A stretch of DNA of 35,161 nt. Origin: Acidobacteria bacterium RIFCSPLOWO2_12_FULL_67_14b (lineage in GTDB: Bacteria; Acidobacteriota; Vicinamibacteria; Vicinamibacterales; UBA2999). Below the pieces are notes generated by a model that worked only from the letters and a program-made list of their open reading frames with translations, made no database searches and was not told the DNA's origin. Of the stretch, positions 1 through 9,203 are shown in pieces. Location of the stretch: contig MELE01000110.1 of NCBI GenBank assembly GCA_001768615.1, positions 1 through 35,161 on the forward strand, read 5' to 3'. Both the position numbers and the translations under genes were made by a program. How positions within the stretch are numbered: the first letter of the stretch is position 1; each line of letters starts with the position of its first letter.

Positions 1-183
1 GCACGCGCGGATCGCGATCGCCGTGCTGGATCAGCAGCGGCGTCGTGACGTTCTTCGCGTGCGTCAGCGGCGAATGGGCGGCGTAGCCCTCGGCACGCGC
101 GGATCGCGATCGCCGTGCTGGATCAGCAGCGGCGTCGTGACGTTCTTCGCGTGCGTCAGCGGCGAATGGGCGGCGTAGCCCTC
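1..183. repeat. 92-bp exact direct tandem duplication at window edge (copy 1: 1-92; copy 2 starts at 93)
   Basis: gcacgcgcggatcgcgatcgccgtgctgg...gcgtagccctcg at 1-92 is repeated verbatim from 93; 92 is not a multiple of 3, so it frameshifts the overlapping S9 peptidase. Confidence 0.95.
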
Positions 184-1941
184 GGGGTTTTCCCACGGCA
201 GCTTGAAGTACTCCACCATCAGGTCGCCGCCATCCGTGAGGTAGTAGAGATCGCTCAGGTCGGCGATGCTGGCGCCGGCGGTGGCCGCCTTGAAGCGCGA
301 GGTCTGCGTCACGATCCAGTTCGTCATGAAGCCGCCGTACGACGCGCCCATGACGCCGAGGCGATCGGCATCCGCCACGCCCTGCGCGACCAGCTGGTCG
401 ACGCCGGCCATGATGTCCTGGTAGTCGGGCCCGCCCCAGTCGTTGATGATCATGCGGTGGCCGGCCTCGCCGTAGCCCGACCCGCCCCGCGGCATCGGGA
501 ACAGCACGGCATAGCCGGCGCTGGCAAAGGCCTCGGTCGGGTACGGATCGATCTGTCCCGGCACGTGCATGAACTGCGGAAAGAGGCCCAACGTGACGCC
601 GCCGATGGGGCCGCCGTGGCAATAGACGAGCAGCGGCAGGCGCCGCGTGCCGTCGTACCCCGGTGGAGTCAGCAGCAGCCCCCAGATTTCCATGCCGTCG
701 AACGACTTCCACGAAACCGGTTTCAGATCTCCGAGCGCGAGCTGTTTGAGCTCCGGGTTGATCGTCGTGATCCGCGTGCCGCGGCCGCTCGCGACATCGA
801 GCACGGCGATGTCGCCCATCGAGCGGGCCTGGACTTCGCGGTAGGCCATCGTGCGGCCGTCGCGGCTGAGGCTCATCGAGTATTCCACCGTGGCGCTGTT
901 GGTCAACCGCTGCGTGTTCCCGTCTTCGAGGTTCACGCGGACCATCGGCATCTCGAACATCCGCGCGCCCGTGGCGAACGTGCCCTCGTTCATGGTGACG
1001 AAGAGCGACTGGCCGTCGCGGGCCCACACCACTTCCGCGATCCACGCGCCGTTCATGGGATAGGCGCGAATCGCCGGGCCCGCCCCGCCGGCCGAGGGCG
1101 CCACCGCCAGGCCACGCGGCGCGATGATTCCAGTCTGACCGTTGGTCGTGACGAACGACACCCGCTGCCCGTCCGGAGAAAACTGGGGCGAGACATTCAT
1201 GCCGCCGCGATCGACGATCGGGCGGGCCGTACCACCGGCTGCGGGCACCGCGAAGATCCGCGTCGAGTAGGGCGCCAGGAACCCCGTGGTCGGCGCGAAG
1301 GCATAGGCGATCTCGCGGCTGTCGGGCGACCACGAGAAGCTGTCCACGTATTGACCCGGCGGGGTCACCACCTTCGCCGCTGCAGCCGGCTCGATCGGCT
1401 GCACCCACAAACGTGTCGCCGGCGGGAGCGCGCCCGCCGCATTGGCCACCGGCGGCGCCGGCGAGGGATCGCGCGACACGAAGGCGAGGTTCCTGCCGTC
1501 GGGCGACCACTCGTAGGCGCTGACGCCCTCCGGCGCGGCCGTCAGGTTCGTCGTCGGGCCGCCGGACGGCCGCACGACCTGCACCTGCGGGCGGCCATCG
1601 ACCAGCGCGAGAAACGACACGCGCTCGCCGTCCGGCGACCAGCGCAGACGCGGGGCCGGCAGCGCCGGCGAGAAGATCCGCGACTGCGGCGAGACGCGGA
1701 TCGCCGTGCCGCCGTCCGACGGCATCACGTAAAGCTCGGGCTCGTGCGCGTTCCGGGCCACCGACGGCGCCGACACCACGTAGGCCACCCGATCGCCGGC
1801 GGGTGAGATCTTGACGTCGTTGATCGTCCGCAGCGCCATCAGGTCATCGATGGTGACGGGACGCGGCGATTGCGCCGCGATCGATCCGGCCAACGGGAGG
1901 CCGCACACGGCCGCCACGGCGAAACATCGGAACAGGTTCAT
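64..1941 (-). CDS. S9 family (prolyl oligopeptidase-like) peptidase, C-terminus truncated/frameshifted at window edge
   Basis: MNLFRCFAVAAVCGLPLAGSIAAQ signal peptide; WSPDG beta-propeller repeats; GASYGGFM nucleophile motif; HGDRDPRVP Asp motif, followed by frameshifted RATPPIRR*. Confidence 0.9.
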   Translation of the reverse strand: MNLFRCFAVAAVCGLPLAGSIAAQSPRPVTIDDLMALRTINDVKISPAGDRVAYVVSAPSVARNAHEPELYVMPSDGGTAIRVSPQSRIFSPALPAPRLRWSPDGERVSFLALVDGRPQVQVVRPSGGPTTNLTAAPEGVSAYEWSPDGRNLAFVSRDPSPAPPVANAAGALPPATRLWVQPIEPAAAAKVVTPPGQYVDSFSWSPDSREIAYAFAPTTGFLAPYSTRIFAVPAAGGTARPIVDRGGMNVSPQFSPDGQRVSFVTTNGQTGIIAPRGLAVAPSAGGAGPAIRAYPMNGAWIAEVVWARDGQSLFVTMNEGTFATGARMFEMPMVRVNLEDGNTQRLTNSATVEYSMSLSRDGRTMAYREVQARSMGDIAVLDVASGRGTRITTINPELKQLALGDLKPVSWKSFDGMEIWGLLLTPPGYDGTRRLPLLVYCHGGPIGGVTLGLFPQFMHVPGQIDPYPTEAFASAGYAVLFPMPRGGSGYGEAGHRMIINDWGGPDYQDIMAGVDQLVAQGVADADRLGVMGASYGGFMTNWIVTQTSRFKAATAGASIADLSDLYYLTDGGDLMVEYFKLPWENPEGYAAHSPLTHAKNVTTPLLIQHGDRDPRVPRATPPIRR

Positions 1942-1943
1942 CG

Positions 1944-2960
1944 TCAGGGCCCAGGGGTGCGGTACACGGATGCCGATCCCAGGTCGGTCGGCCGCGGCGC
2001 GCCCGGGCTGCCGAGCGCGAGCCGCATGCGATCGCCGACGATGTCGTAGATGCCGAGGCGGGGGCCCGTGGGCGTCACCAGGTCGATCGTCGGAAACGGC
2101 CGCGCGAGCAGGCGAAGTCTGACCGCGCCGGATTCGACGGCCGTGCCCGACTGCGCGAGCACGAAATAGGTGTGATCCGCGCCGGCGCCGCTGAGACGGG
2201 TGAACGACACGCCGGCGGGGCCGTCGCCGCTTTCGATCCGCCAGGTCCGGGTCCGCGGGATCGCATCGCGCGACACCGCGACGAACGGCTCGGTCAGTTC
2301 GTGCGCGAACGCCGCCAGCGCCCACACGCGATCGAAGACACCGCGGCCCTCGCCGTTCAGGAAGGGCTCGGGGCTCACCGCCTTCGGATCCGGGCCCTCG
2401 CGGTGGACCTCGAAGTCGTCCACCTGGAAATGCGCCATCGCATAGGTCGCCGTATCGGCGCCGAAGCTCGCCGTCACGCCGCCGGCGGTACCGATGGCCT
2501 GCCGTTGCGCCACGCTCGCCTTGAGGACGATGCCGGGGTTCGTGGACGCGAGGTTGGCATAGACCGTTCGGTAAATGTGCGCGCCGATCAGGTGCTCGAG
2601 GGTCACCCGGATGCGGCCCGCGCCGATCGTGTCCGGTTCGATCGCGTAGACGACGCCGGCGGCGGCGGCCCGGACCAGCGTGCCCGGCCGATACTCGATG
2701 TCCCAGCCGGAGTGGCCGTCGGTGGCGTGATCGGCGCCGTGATAGCCGAACGGCAGCAGGCCGAAGGCGCTGCCGGCGATATCCGACACGTCGATCGGCA
2801 TCACGATGGACAGCAGGGGCCCGGCGGCCGGCACGATGGGTGTCGGCGTGGTGTTCTGGGGCGGCGGCGTGGTCGTCACGACCACCGATGGCGCGGTCGG
2901 GGTGCCGCCGCTGTTGCAGGCCGCGGTGAGGACGGCGATCAGGAGGACAACGAGCGGCAC
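1944..2960 (-). CDS. Secreted lipoprotein with M23/LytM-like (peptidoglycan DD-metallopeptidase-type) domain
   Basis: GTG start; lipobox-like VLTAACNSGG; HSGWDIEYRPGTLVRAAAAGVVYAIE resembles the M23 core; stop lies 2 bp from the S9 gene start. Confidence 0.6.
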   Translation of the reverse strand: MPLVVLLIAVLTAACNSGGTPTAPSVVVTTTPPPQNTTPTPIVPAAGPLLSIVMPIDVSDIAGSAFGLLPFGYHGADHATDGHSGWDIEYRPGTLVRAAAAGVVYAIEPDTIGAGRIRVTLEHLIGAHIYRTVYANLASTNPGIVLKASVAQRQAIGTAGGVTASFGADTATYAMAHFQVDDFEVHREGPDPKAVSPEPFLNGEGRGVFDRVWALAAFAHELTEPFVAVSRDAIPRTRTWRIESGDGPAGVSFTRLSGAGADHTYFVLAQSGTAVESGAVRLRLLARPFPTIDLVTPTGPRLGIYDIVGDRMRLALGSPGAPRPTDLGSASVYRTPGP

Positions 2961-3122
2961 GCGACACAGATTAGCACCGGCGGCGCGGCCACCACGGGCG
3001 AGGGCGACACGGGCGCAGACATCTTGCGACACGCGGCCACCCGCCGCCAAAGCCAACGCCAACACGCCGCCGGTCGCTCGTCTCACACGGGCCGATGCCT
3101 ATGCTAATCTGGGTTGGTCCCC

Positions 3123-3560
3123 ATGAAGCGGTTCCGATCGCTCGCTCGCGGTATCGCCGCGGTCTGGCTCGTATGCCAGGCGGCGTCGGTCGCGGCGTTC
3201 GTGCCCGGTCCGTGTTGCCTCGCGCACGCGGAGGAAGCCGCCGCGAAGAAGGCGGAACCACCGTGTCATGGCGAGCAGCCTGCGCCGGAACCGGAACCCG
3301 GCGAGGCCTGCCCGATGCATGACGCCGGGGGTGCCGCCTGCCCGATGCACGACTCGTCGCGGAACGCGAACTGCTGCGCGATGACCAACGCGTGCCAGGG
3401 GCCAGGCACCCAGCTGGCCAACCTGTTTGCGTTCGTCGGCGTGCTCGACGCGCCCGCGTCGTCGGTCACACCTCCTGCGTTATCGGCGGTCCCTGTCGAG
3501 CCAGCCGCTCGGCTGTTCTGCCGCCTCGTCCGCCCGGACGCGCCACCTCCCAAAGCCTTA
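3123..3560 (+). other. Cys/His-rich putative metal-binding leader domain (ancestrally probably a separate small protein)
   Basis: GPCCLAHAEE, PPCHGEQ, duplicated ACPMHDAGG/ACPMHDSS, NCCAMTNAC; ends PDAPPPKA, after which TAG occurs one base out of frame (3559-3561). Confidence 0.6.
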
Positions 3561-6470
3561 GAAACCGTCCGTCTTGAGCCGTTCACGGCGGGCGCATGCC
3601 CGGCCGCCGGCTTCACTCTTGGTTTCTCTCGGTTGGAGGTTTCAATGTTTTCGGATGCGCGATTCTCGATCGCCCTGGGCTGCGTCCTGGCGTTTGCCTG
3701 TCCCCTCGTCGCCCAGCAAACCGTCGATGTGGCGAGCGTCAGCGGCCGCGTCGTCGATACCAGCGGTGCCACGGTGCCGGGAGCCCAGGTCACGGCGGTC
3801 CAGCTCGACACGAACCTGGTCGCCACCGCGGTGACCGATCAGGACGGCCGTTTTCGATTTCCGTACTTGCGCATCGGGCCGTATGAGATCACGGTCGGTC
3901 TGTCGGGCTTCGAGGACGTGAAGCGCCGGTTGACGCTGAGCGTCGGCGCGGCGTACGAGTTGCCCATCCGCCTCGCCGTGAGCGGCGTCACGTCGACCGT
4001 GACGGTCACGGCCGAAGCCGCCGTGCTCGAAGCCGCGCGCAGCCAGATCGCCGCGACGGTTTCGGAATCGGAGGTCCGGGCGCTGCCGATGAACGGCCGG
4101 AACTTTCTCGAACTCGCGCTGCTGGTGCCCGGCGTCTCGCCCACCAACATCGCGAGCACGCAGCTGTTTCCGGAAACGTCCGCCGTTCCCGGTATCAGCA
4201 TTTCCGTCGGCAGCCAGCGCAACCTGTCGAACAACTTCGTCGTCGACGGCTTGTCGGCCAATGACGATGCGGCCGGGCTGAGCGGCATCACCTACGGCGT
4301 GGACGCCATCGAACAGTTCCAAGTCATCACATCCGGCGCGCAAGCGGAGCTCGGACGCGCGCTCGGCGGCTACATCAACGTGGTCACCAAGAGCGGCACC
4401 AACACGTTCCGTGGAACGGTGTACGACTTCATCCGGGACGATCGTTTCAACGCGACCAACGCGCTGTCCGGGACGAAGCTGCCCATGAGCCAGTCACAGT
4501 TCGGCGGGAGCCTTGGCGGGCCGATCGTGCCGAACCGCACATTCTATTTCACCAATGTCGAGCAGCGCGCGCTCGACCAGACCGGGCTGGCGACCATTAC
4601 GGCCGCCAACGTCAGCGTCGTGAATGCGCGGCTGGATGCCGCGGGCTACCAGGGGCCACGGATTGCGACGGGCATCTATCCGAACCCCGTGGACTCCACC
4701 AATGTGCTGGCCAAGATCGATCAACAACTGAGCGGCCGCGATCAGGTAAGCATCCGCTACAGCCGTTACAGCGTCGGCGCCGACAATTCGCGCGGCGCCG
4801 GCGGCCTGAGCGCCCCGTCTGCGTCATCAGGGCTCGATAACGCCGATCAGGCCTTCGCCATCGGCAACACGCTGATCCTGTCGCCGCGGACGGTGCTCGA
4901 AACCCGCGCCCAGTTCGCGCACGGTGACCTCAAGGCCGAGCCGTCGGACCCGATCGGCCCCGCCGTCAGCATCGCCGGCGTCGCCTCCTTCGGCACCAGT
5001 TCGAGCAGCCCAACGGGCCGCCGCAACACGATGTTCCAGGTGGTCAACAACCTGTCGCACCAGGCCGGCGCCCATGCGGTTCGGGCGGGGATCGACGTGC
5101 TCTACAACGACGATCTGATTACTTTCCCGCGCGCCGTCCGCGGCAGCTACACCTTCTCGTCGCTGGCCAACTTCCGGTCCGGCGTCTACAACAACGCGGG
5201 TTTTTCCCAGACCTTCGGCATCACGGCGCTCGCCCAGACCAATCCCAACCTCGGCGTTTACGTTCAGGACGAATGGAAAGTCACGCCGAGTGTCACGCTG
5301 AATGCCGGCGTGCGATACGACCTCCAGCGGCTGGAGACCATCAACACCGACACCAATAACGTGTCGCCGCGCGTCGGCGCGGCGTGGTCGCCCTTCGAGT
5401 CACGGCGGACGATCGTCCGCGCCAGCGCCGGCCTCTTCTACGATCGCGTGCCGCTGCGCGCGCTCGCCAATGCGCTGATGTCGGCCGGCAACACCACGGA
5501 CGTCGACGCCCTTCGACAGTTTGCCGTCAGCCTGTCGCCCACTCAGGCCGGTGCGCCGGCGTTTCCGAACGTCCTGGCTGCCGCAGTGCCGGCGGTGACC
5601 CTGCCCAACCTGACGACGATGGACCGCAACCTGCAGAACGGGTCGTCGCGGCAAGTGAGCGCGGAGGTCGAGCAGCAGCTGGGCTCCCGTACGACGCTGG
5701 GTGTCGGCTATCAGTTCCTGGAAGGACGCAACCTGCTGATGTCGGTGAATCAGAACGTCCCGACGTGCGTCGCCGCGGGCACCAACAACGGCTGCCGGCC
5801 CAACTCGAGCTACGCCAACAACAGCCAGTACTCGTCCGCGGGAGAGTCGACGTATCACGGGCTGCATGTCTCGCTGTCGCAGCACACCGTCCGATGGGGG
5901 CAGTACCGCCTCTCGTACACGCTGTCGAAGGCGATGAACAACCTGGGAGAGTTCTTCTTCAGCTCGCCGATCGATCCGACGGACTTGTCGAAGGACTGGG
6001 GGCGCGCCGACAACGATCAGCGCCACCGCCTGGCCATGAACGCAGCGATTCGCACGTCGATGGAGCCGGCAGACGACGCGTGGGAGCACCTCACGCACGG
6101 GTTCCAGATCAGCGGGATGCTGCAAGCCTACTCGGCGCCGCCGTTCAACATCATGTCCGGGGTCACGACCATTCAGGGCACGGCCGGGCGCCCGATCGTG
6201 AACGGCGAGTTCATCGACCGGAATGCCGGTGACGGAACCGCGTTCTTCAGTCTCAGCGCCCGGATCAGCCGGGCGTTCCGGCTGGCCGGTCGCGTGCAAC
6301 TCGAGGTCCTGGTCGAGGGCTTCAACCTGACCGATCGCGCGAATGTGGTCACGCGGAACACCACCTTCGGCTCGGGAACCTACCCTGCCAACCCGTCCGC
6401 GACATTCGGCCGGATCACCGCCGTCGGCGAGCCCAGGTCGTTGCAGCTCGGCGGGCGCCTGCGCTTCTGA
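3123..6470 (+). CDS. Single ORF: N-terminal Cys/His-rich secreted leader fused to an Oar-like TonB-dependent receptor (internal start at 3645)
   Basis: No stop between MKRFRSLARGIAAVWLVCQ... and the internal start MFSDARFSIALGCVLAFACPLVAQQ (ATG 3645, GGAGG upstream); carboxypeptidase-regulatory-like domain SGRVVDTSGATVPGAQVTA; plug and barrel; terminal F. Confidence 0.85.
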   Translation: MKRFRSLARGIAAVWLVCQAASVAAFVPGPCCLAHAEEAAAKKAEPPCHGEQPAPEPEPGEACPMHDAGGAACPMHDSSRNANCCAMTNACQGPGTQLANLFAFVGVLDAPASSVTPPALSAVPVEPAARLFCRLVRPDAPPPKALETVRLEPFTAGACPAAGFTLGFSRLEVSMFSDARFSIALGCVLAFACPLVAQQTVDVASVSGRVVDTSGATVPGAQVTAVQLDTNLVATAVTDQDGRFRFPYLRIGPYEITVGLSGFEDVKRRLTLSVGAAYELPIRLAVSGVTSTVTVTAEAAVLEAARSQIAATVSESEVRALPMNGRNFLELALLVPGVSPTNIASTQLFPETSAVPGISISVGSQRNLSNNFVVDGLSANDDAAGLSGITYGVDAIEQFQVITSGAQAELGRALGGYINVVTKSGTNTFRGTVYDFIRDDRFNATNALSGTKLPMSQSQFGGSLGGPIVPNRTFYFTNVEQRALDQTGLATITAANVSVVNARLDAAGYQGPRIATGIYPNPVDSTNVLAKIDQQLSGRDQVSIRYSRYSVGADNSRGAGGLSAPSASSGLDNADQAFAIGNTLILSPRTVLETRAQFAHGDLKAEPSDPIGPAVSIAGVASFGTSSSSPTGRRNTMFQVVNNLSHQAGAHAVRAGIDVLYNDDLITFPRAVRGSYTFSSLANFRSGVYNNAGFSQTFGITALAQTNPNLGVYVQDEWKVTPSVTLNAGVRYDLQRLETINTDTNNVSPRVGAAWSPFESRRTIVRASAGLFYDRVPLRALANALMSAGNTTDVDALRQFAVSLSPTQAGAPAFPNVLAAAVPAVTLPNLTTMDRNLQNGSSRQVSAEVEQQLGSRTTLGVGYQFLEGRNLLMSVNQNVPTCVAAGTNNGCRPNSSYANNSQYSSAGESTYHGLHVSLSQHTVRWGQYRLSYTLSKAMNNLGEFFFSSPIDPTDLSKDWGRADNDQRHRLAMNAAIRTSMEPADDAWEHLTHGFQISGMLQAYSAPPFNIMSGVTTIQGTAGRPIVNGEFIDRNAGDGTAFFSLSARISRAFRLAGRVQLEVLVEGFNLTDRANVVTRNTTFGSGTYPANPSATFGRITAVGEPRSLQLGGRLRF

Positions 6471-6479
6471 GCAGGACAC

Positions 6480-6890
6480 CTAAATCAAGCGGGATCGTAT
6501 CTCGGGCGGCGGGATCTCGCACGCGTTCGACCGGCCGGCCAGCCGATGCCGGACCGAGGCGACCACGCGGTAGACCGCGTCACGGACCGGCACGGGTACC
6601 CACAGCAGAACGGCCGCCATCCTCCACGGGAAACGCAGATGCCGGGCGATGCGCAGGGTTGCCGTGGAGCGCAGATGGACCTGCCCGCCCTCGATGAAGA
6701 TGATGCTGCGCGCCGCCTGGCGGTCGACGCCGTGGCGCGCGAGCAGCTCGATGGCTGGCGGTGATTGCGACGCGCCGAAGCGAAGGGCACCGGCACGATC
6801 GTGCGTCGCCATGAAGCGCACGGAGCGCTCGCAGAAGGCGCAGGTGCCATCGAAGAGCACGATGCCGCCGGACGCGGCCGCTTCGCCCAC
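6480..6890 (-). CDS. DCC (DUF393) family thiol-disulfide oxidoreductase-like protein
   Basis: GTG start; IVLFDGTCAFCERSVRFM contains the DGxCxxC motif; starts immediately after the DoxX stop codon. Confidence 0.85.
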   Translation of the reverse strand: MGEAAASGGIVLFDGTCAFCERSVRFMATHDRAGALRFGASQSPPAIELLARHGVDRQAARSIIFIEGGQVHLRSTATLRIARHLRFPWRMAAVLLWVPVPVRDAVYRVVASVRHRLAGRSNACEIPPPEIRSRLI

Positions 6891-7328
6891 CTATTTCCTC
6901 AGGCTGAACGGCAGCGCCGCGCCGCCGATGGAGAGCGCCACCAGGCCGCCGAGCACGGGCAGGCCGTAGCCGTTGCTGAGGAACGAGTACTTGAAGATGG
7001 CGCCGCTGGCGACGTGGAAGTTCAGCACCATGAGCATCGCCAGGACCGCCGCAAGGCGGGTGTAGACGCCGAGCACCAGCGCGGTCCCTGCCGCAGCCTC
7101 GCCCAGCAACACCACGCGCGCGAACACCGCGGCGCCCGGGATGCAGACCGATTCCAGGTACCACCGGTTGAGCGGCGTCGCGTTCTGCGCCCAGCCCGTC
7201 AGTTGCTTGAGGAGCGGCCCGGTGTCCATCAGCCAGGACGTCTTCCCGGCCGCTTCGAAGATGAAGAAGATACCGAGGAGAATGCGCAGGGCGACGAGCC
7301 CGCGTGCCTGTTGGTTGCCTGACGCCAT
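6891..7328 (-). CDS. DoxX family membrane protein
   Basis: ARGLVALRILLGIFFIFEAAGKTSWLMD..., four predicted TM segments, ...GEAAAGTALVLGVYTRLAAVLAMLMVLNFHVA. Confidence 0.82.
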   Translation of the reverse strand: MASGNQQARGLVALRILLGIFFIFEAAGKTSWLMDTGPLLKQLTGWAQNATPLNRWYLESVCIPGAAVFARVVLLGEAAAGTALVLGVYTRLAAVLAMLMVLNFHVASGAIFKYSFLSNGYGLPVLGGLVALSIGGAALPFSLRK

Positions 7329-7349
7329 TAAAACGATATTCTCATATCC

Positions 7350-9143
7350 ATGCGCACAGCCCTTCGTCTTATCGCGGCATTGACTGCACTGATGGCCTCG
7401 GCCGTCGCTCCGCTGTCCTCGCAAGTGGCGGCCGTGCCGCCGCCGGCCGCCCCGGCGAGCGAGCTGGCGGCGATGGTCGACCGCTACAACCTCGATCGCG
7501 GCGCGCTGTTTCGCCGCTACGACGTCGAGTTCTCGCCCGAGCGCTACGCCCGGTTGACGAAGTTCTACAAGGACTGGCAGCAGGACCTGTCGAAGGTCGC
7601 CTTCGACAGGCTCGCCGTGGAAGGGCGCATCGACCACACGTTGCTGCGGGCGCGCCTCGAGTACGAGCTGCGCCTGCTCGCCCGTGAACAGCAGTGGGTC
7701 TCGGAGGCCGCGTCGCTGGCGCCCTTCTCATCGACGATCACGGCGCTACTCGAGCAGCGCGGCCGGCTGGAGACCATCGACCCGCCGAAGGTGGCCACGA
7801 CGCTCGCCACGCTCACGCGCGACATCGAGGCGGCCACCAAGGCGATCGACGCGACGCCCAAGCCGCCGGCGATCGCAACGGTGTCGGATCCGGCCCGCGC
7901 GCGCCAGATCAACGCCTTCCGGGCCGCCGGAGTCCTCAGCAGCCTCCGCGACGACCTCACCGCCTGGAACCGGTATTACAGCGGCTACGACCCGATGTAC
8001 ACCTGGTGGGCCGCCCGGCCCTACGCGCAGGCCGACAAGGCGCTGGCGGCCTACATCAAGGCGCTGCGTGAGAACATCGTCGGCTACCGTGACGGCGAAG
8101 ACGAGCCGATCATCGGCAACCCGATCGGCAAGGCGGCCCTGGTCGAGGACCTCGCGTCGGAGTTCATTCCGTATTCCCCTGAGGACCTGCTGGCCATCGC
8201 CGAACGCGAGTTCGCCTGGTGCGACCGCGAGATGCTGAAGGCGTCCCGCGAGATGGGGTTTGGCGACGACTGGCGCGCGGCCCTCGAGAAGGTGAAGACG
8301 CTGCACGCCGAGCCCGGCAAGCAGACCGACCTGGTGCGCGACCAGGCGCGCGAGGCCGTCGCCTACGTCACCACCCGCGACCTCGTCACCGTGCCGCCGC
8401 TCGCCGACGAGACGTGGCGGATGACGATGATGTCGCCCGAGCGGCAGAAGGTGAACCCGTTCTTCCTCGGCGGCGAGGTGATCCAGGTGTCGTTCCCCAC
8501 CGACGCGATGGATCAGGCCGACAAGATGATGAGCATGCGCGGCAACAACATCCACTTCTCGCGCTCGACCGTGTTCCACGAGTTGATTCCGGGCCATGGC
8601 CTGCAGCAGTTCATGACCGCGCGCTACAACCCCCACCGCCGCGCCTTCGCCACGCCGTTCTGGACCGAGGGCTGGTCGCTCTACTGGGAGATGTTCCTCT
8701 GGGATGATGGCTTTCCCAAGACGCCCGAGAACCGCGTCGGCATGCTGTTCTGGCGCATGCACCGTCAGGCGCGCATCATCTTCTCGCTGCGCTTCCACCT
8801 GGGCACGATGACGCCGCAGGAATGCATCGACTTCCTGGTGAACCGCGTTGGCCACGAGCGCGCCAACGCCGAAGCCGAGGTCCGCCGATCGTTCAACGGC
8901 ACCTATCCCCCGCTCTATCAGCTCGCCTACATGATCGGCGGGTTGCAGTTCAGGGCGATGCAGGCCGAACTGGTGGGATCCAACCCTTCGACTTCGCTCA
9001 GGGCAGGACGGATGACCAACCGGCAGTACCACGATGCGGTCCTGCAGGCTGGCAGCATGCCGGTGGAGCTGGTGCGCGCGTCGCTGACGAAGCAGTTGGT
9101 GCCCGCGGGTTTCCGGACGACGTGGACGTTCGACCGCAGATGA
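7350..9143 (+). CDS. DUF885 family protein (putative HExxxH-type metallopeptidase)
   Basis: Signal peptide; STVFHELIPGHGLQQFM; WTEGWSLYWEMFLWD; carries in-frame insertion NPSTSLRAG from a palindromic repeat. Confidence 0.85.
   Translation: MRTALRLIAALTALMASAVAPLSSQVAAVPPPAAPASELAAMVDRYNLDRGALFRRYDVEFSPERYARLTKFYKDWQQDLSKVAFDRLAVEGRIDHTLLRARLEYELRLLAREQQWVSEAASLAPFSSTITALLEQRGRLETIDPPKVATTLATLTRDIEAATKAIDATPKPPAIATVSDPARARQINAFRAAGVLSSLRDDLTAWNRYYSGYDPMYTWWAARPYAQADKALAAYIKALRENIVGYRDGEDEPIIGNPIGKAALVEDLASEFIPYSPEDLLAIAEREFAWCDREMLKASREMGFGDDWRAALEKVKTLHAEPGKQTDLVRDQAREAVAYVTTRDLVTVPPLADETWRMTMMSPERQKVNPFFLGGEVIQVSFPTDAMDQADKMMSMRGNNIHFSRSTVFHELIPGHGLQQFMTARYNPHRRAFATPFWTEGWSLYWEMFLWDDGFPKTPENRVGMLFWRMHRQARIIFSLRFHLGTMTPQECIDFLVNRVGHERANAEAEVRRSFNGTYPPLYQLAYMIGGLQFRAMQAELVGSNPSTSLRAGRMTNRQYHDAVLQAGSMPVELVRASLTKQLVPAGFRTTWTFDRR
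8984..9007 (+). repeat. Short palindromic dispersed repeat, inserted in frame in the DUF885 CDS
   Basis: CCCTTCGACTTCGCTCAGGGCAGG; related to the inverted copy at 9172-9203. Confidence 0.75.
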
Positions 9144-9171
9144 CGCGGAACAGATCAAACCAGGGCCGCAG

Positions 9172-9203
9172 CCTGCCCTGAGCGAGCGAAGCGAGTCGAA
9201 GGG
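9172..9203 (-). repeat. Second (inverted, longer) copy of the palindromic repeat
   Basis: CCTGCCCTGAGCGAGCGAAGCGAGTCGAAGGG; reverse complement CCCTTCGACTCGCTTCGCTCGCTCAGGGCAGG. Confidence 0.75.

Noticed and set aside
115-1806. 563-aa + strand ORF
   Set aside because: Shadow ORF antisense to the S9 peptidase; Arg/His/Ala-rich composition typical of GC-rich antisense frames.
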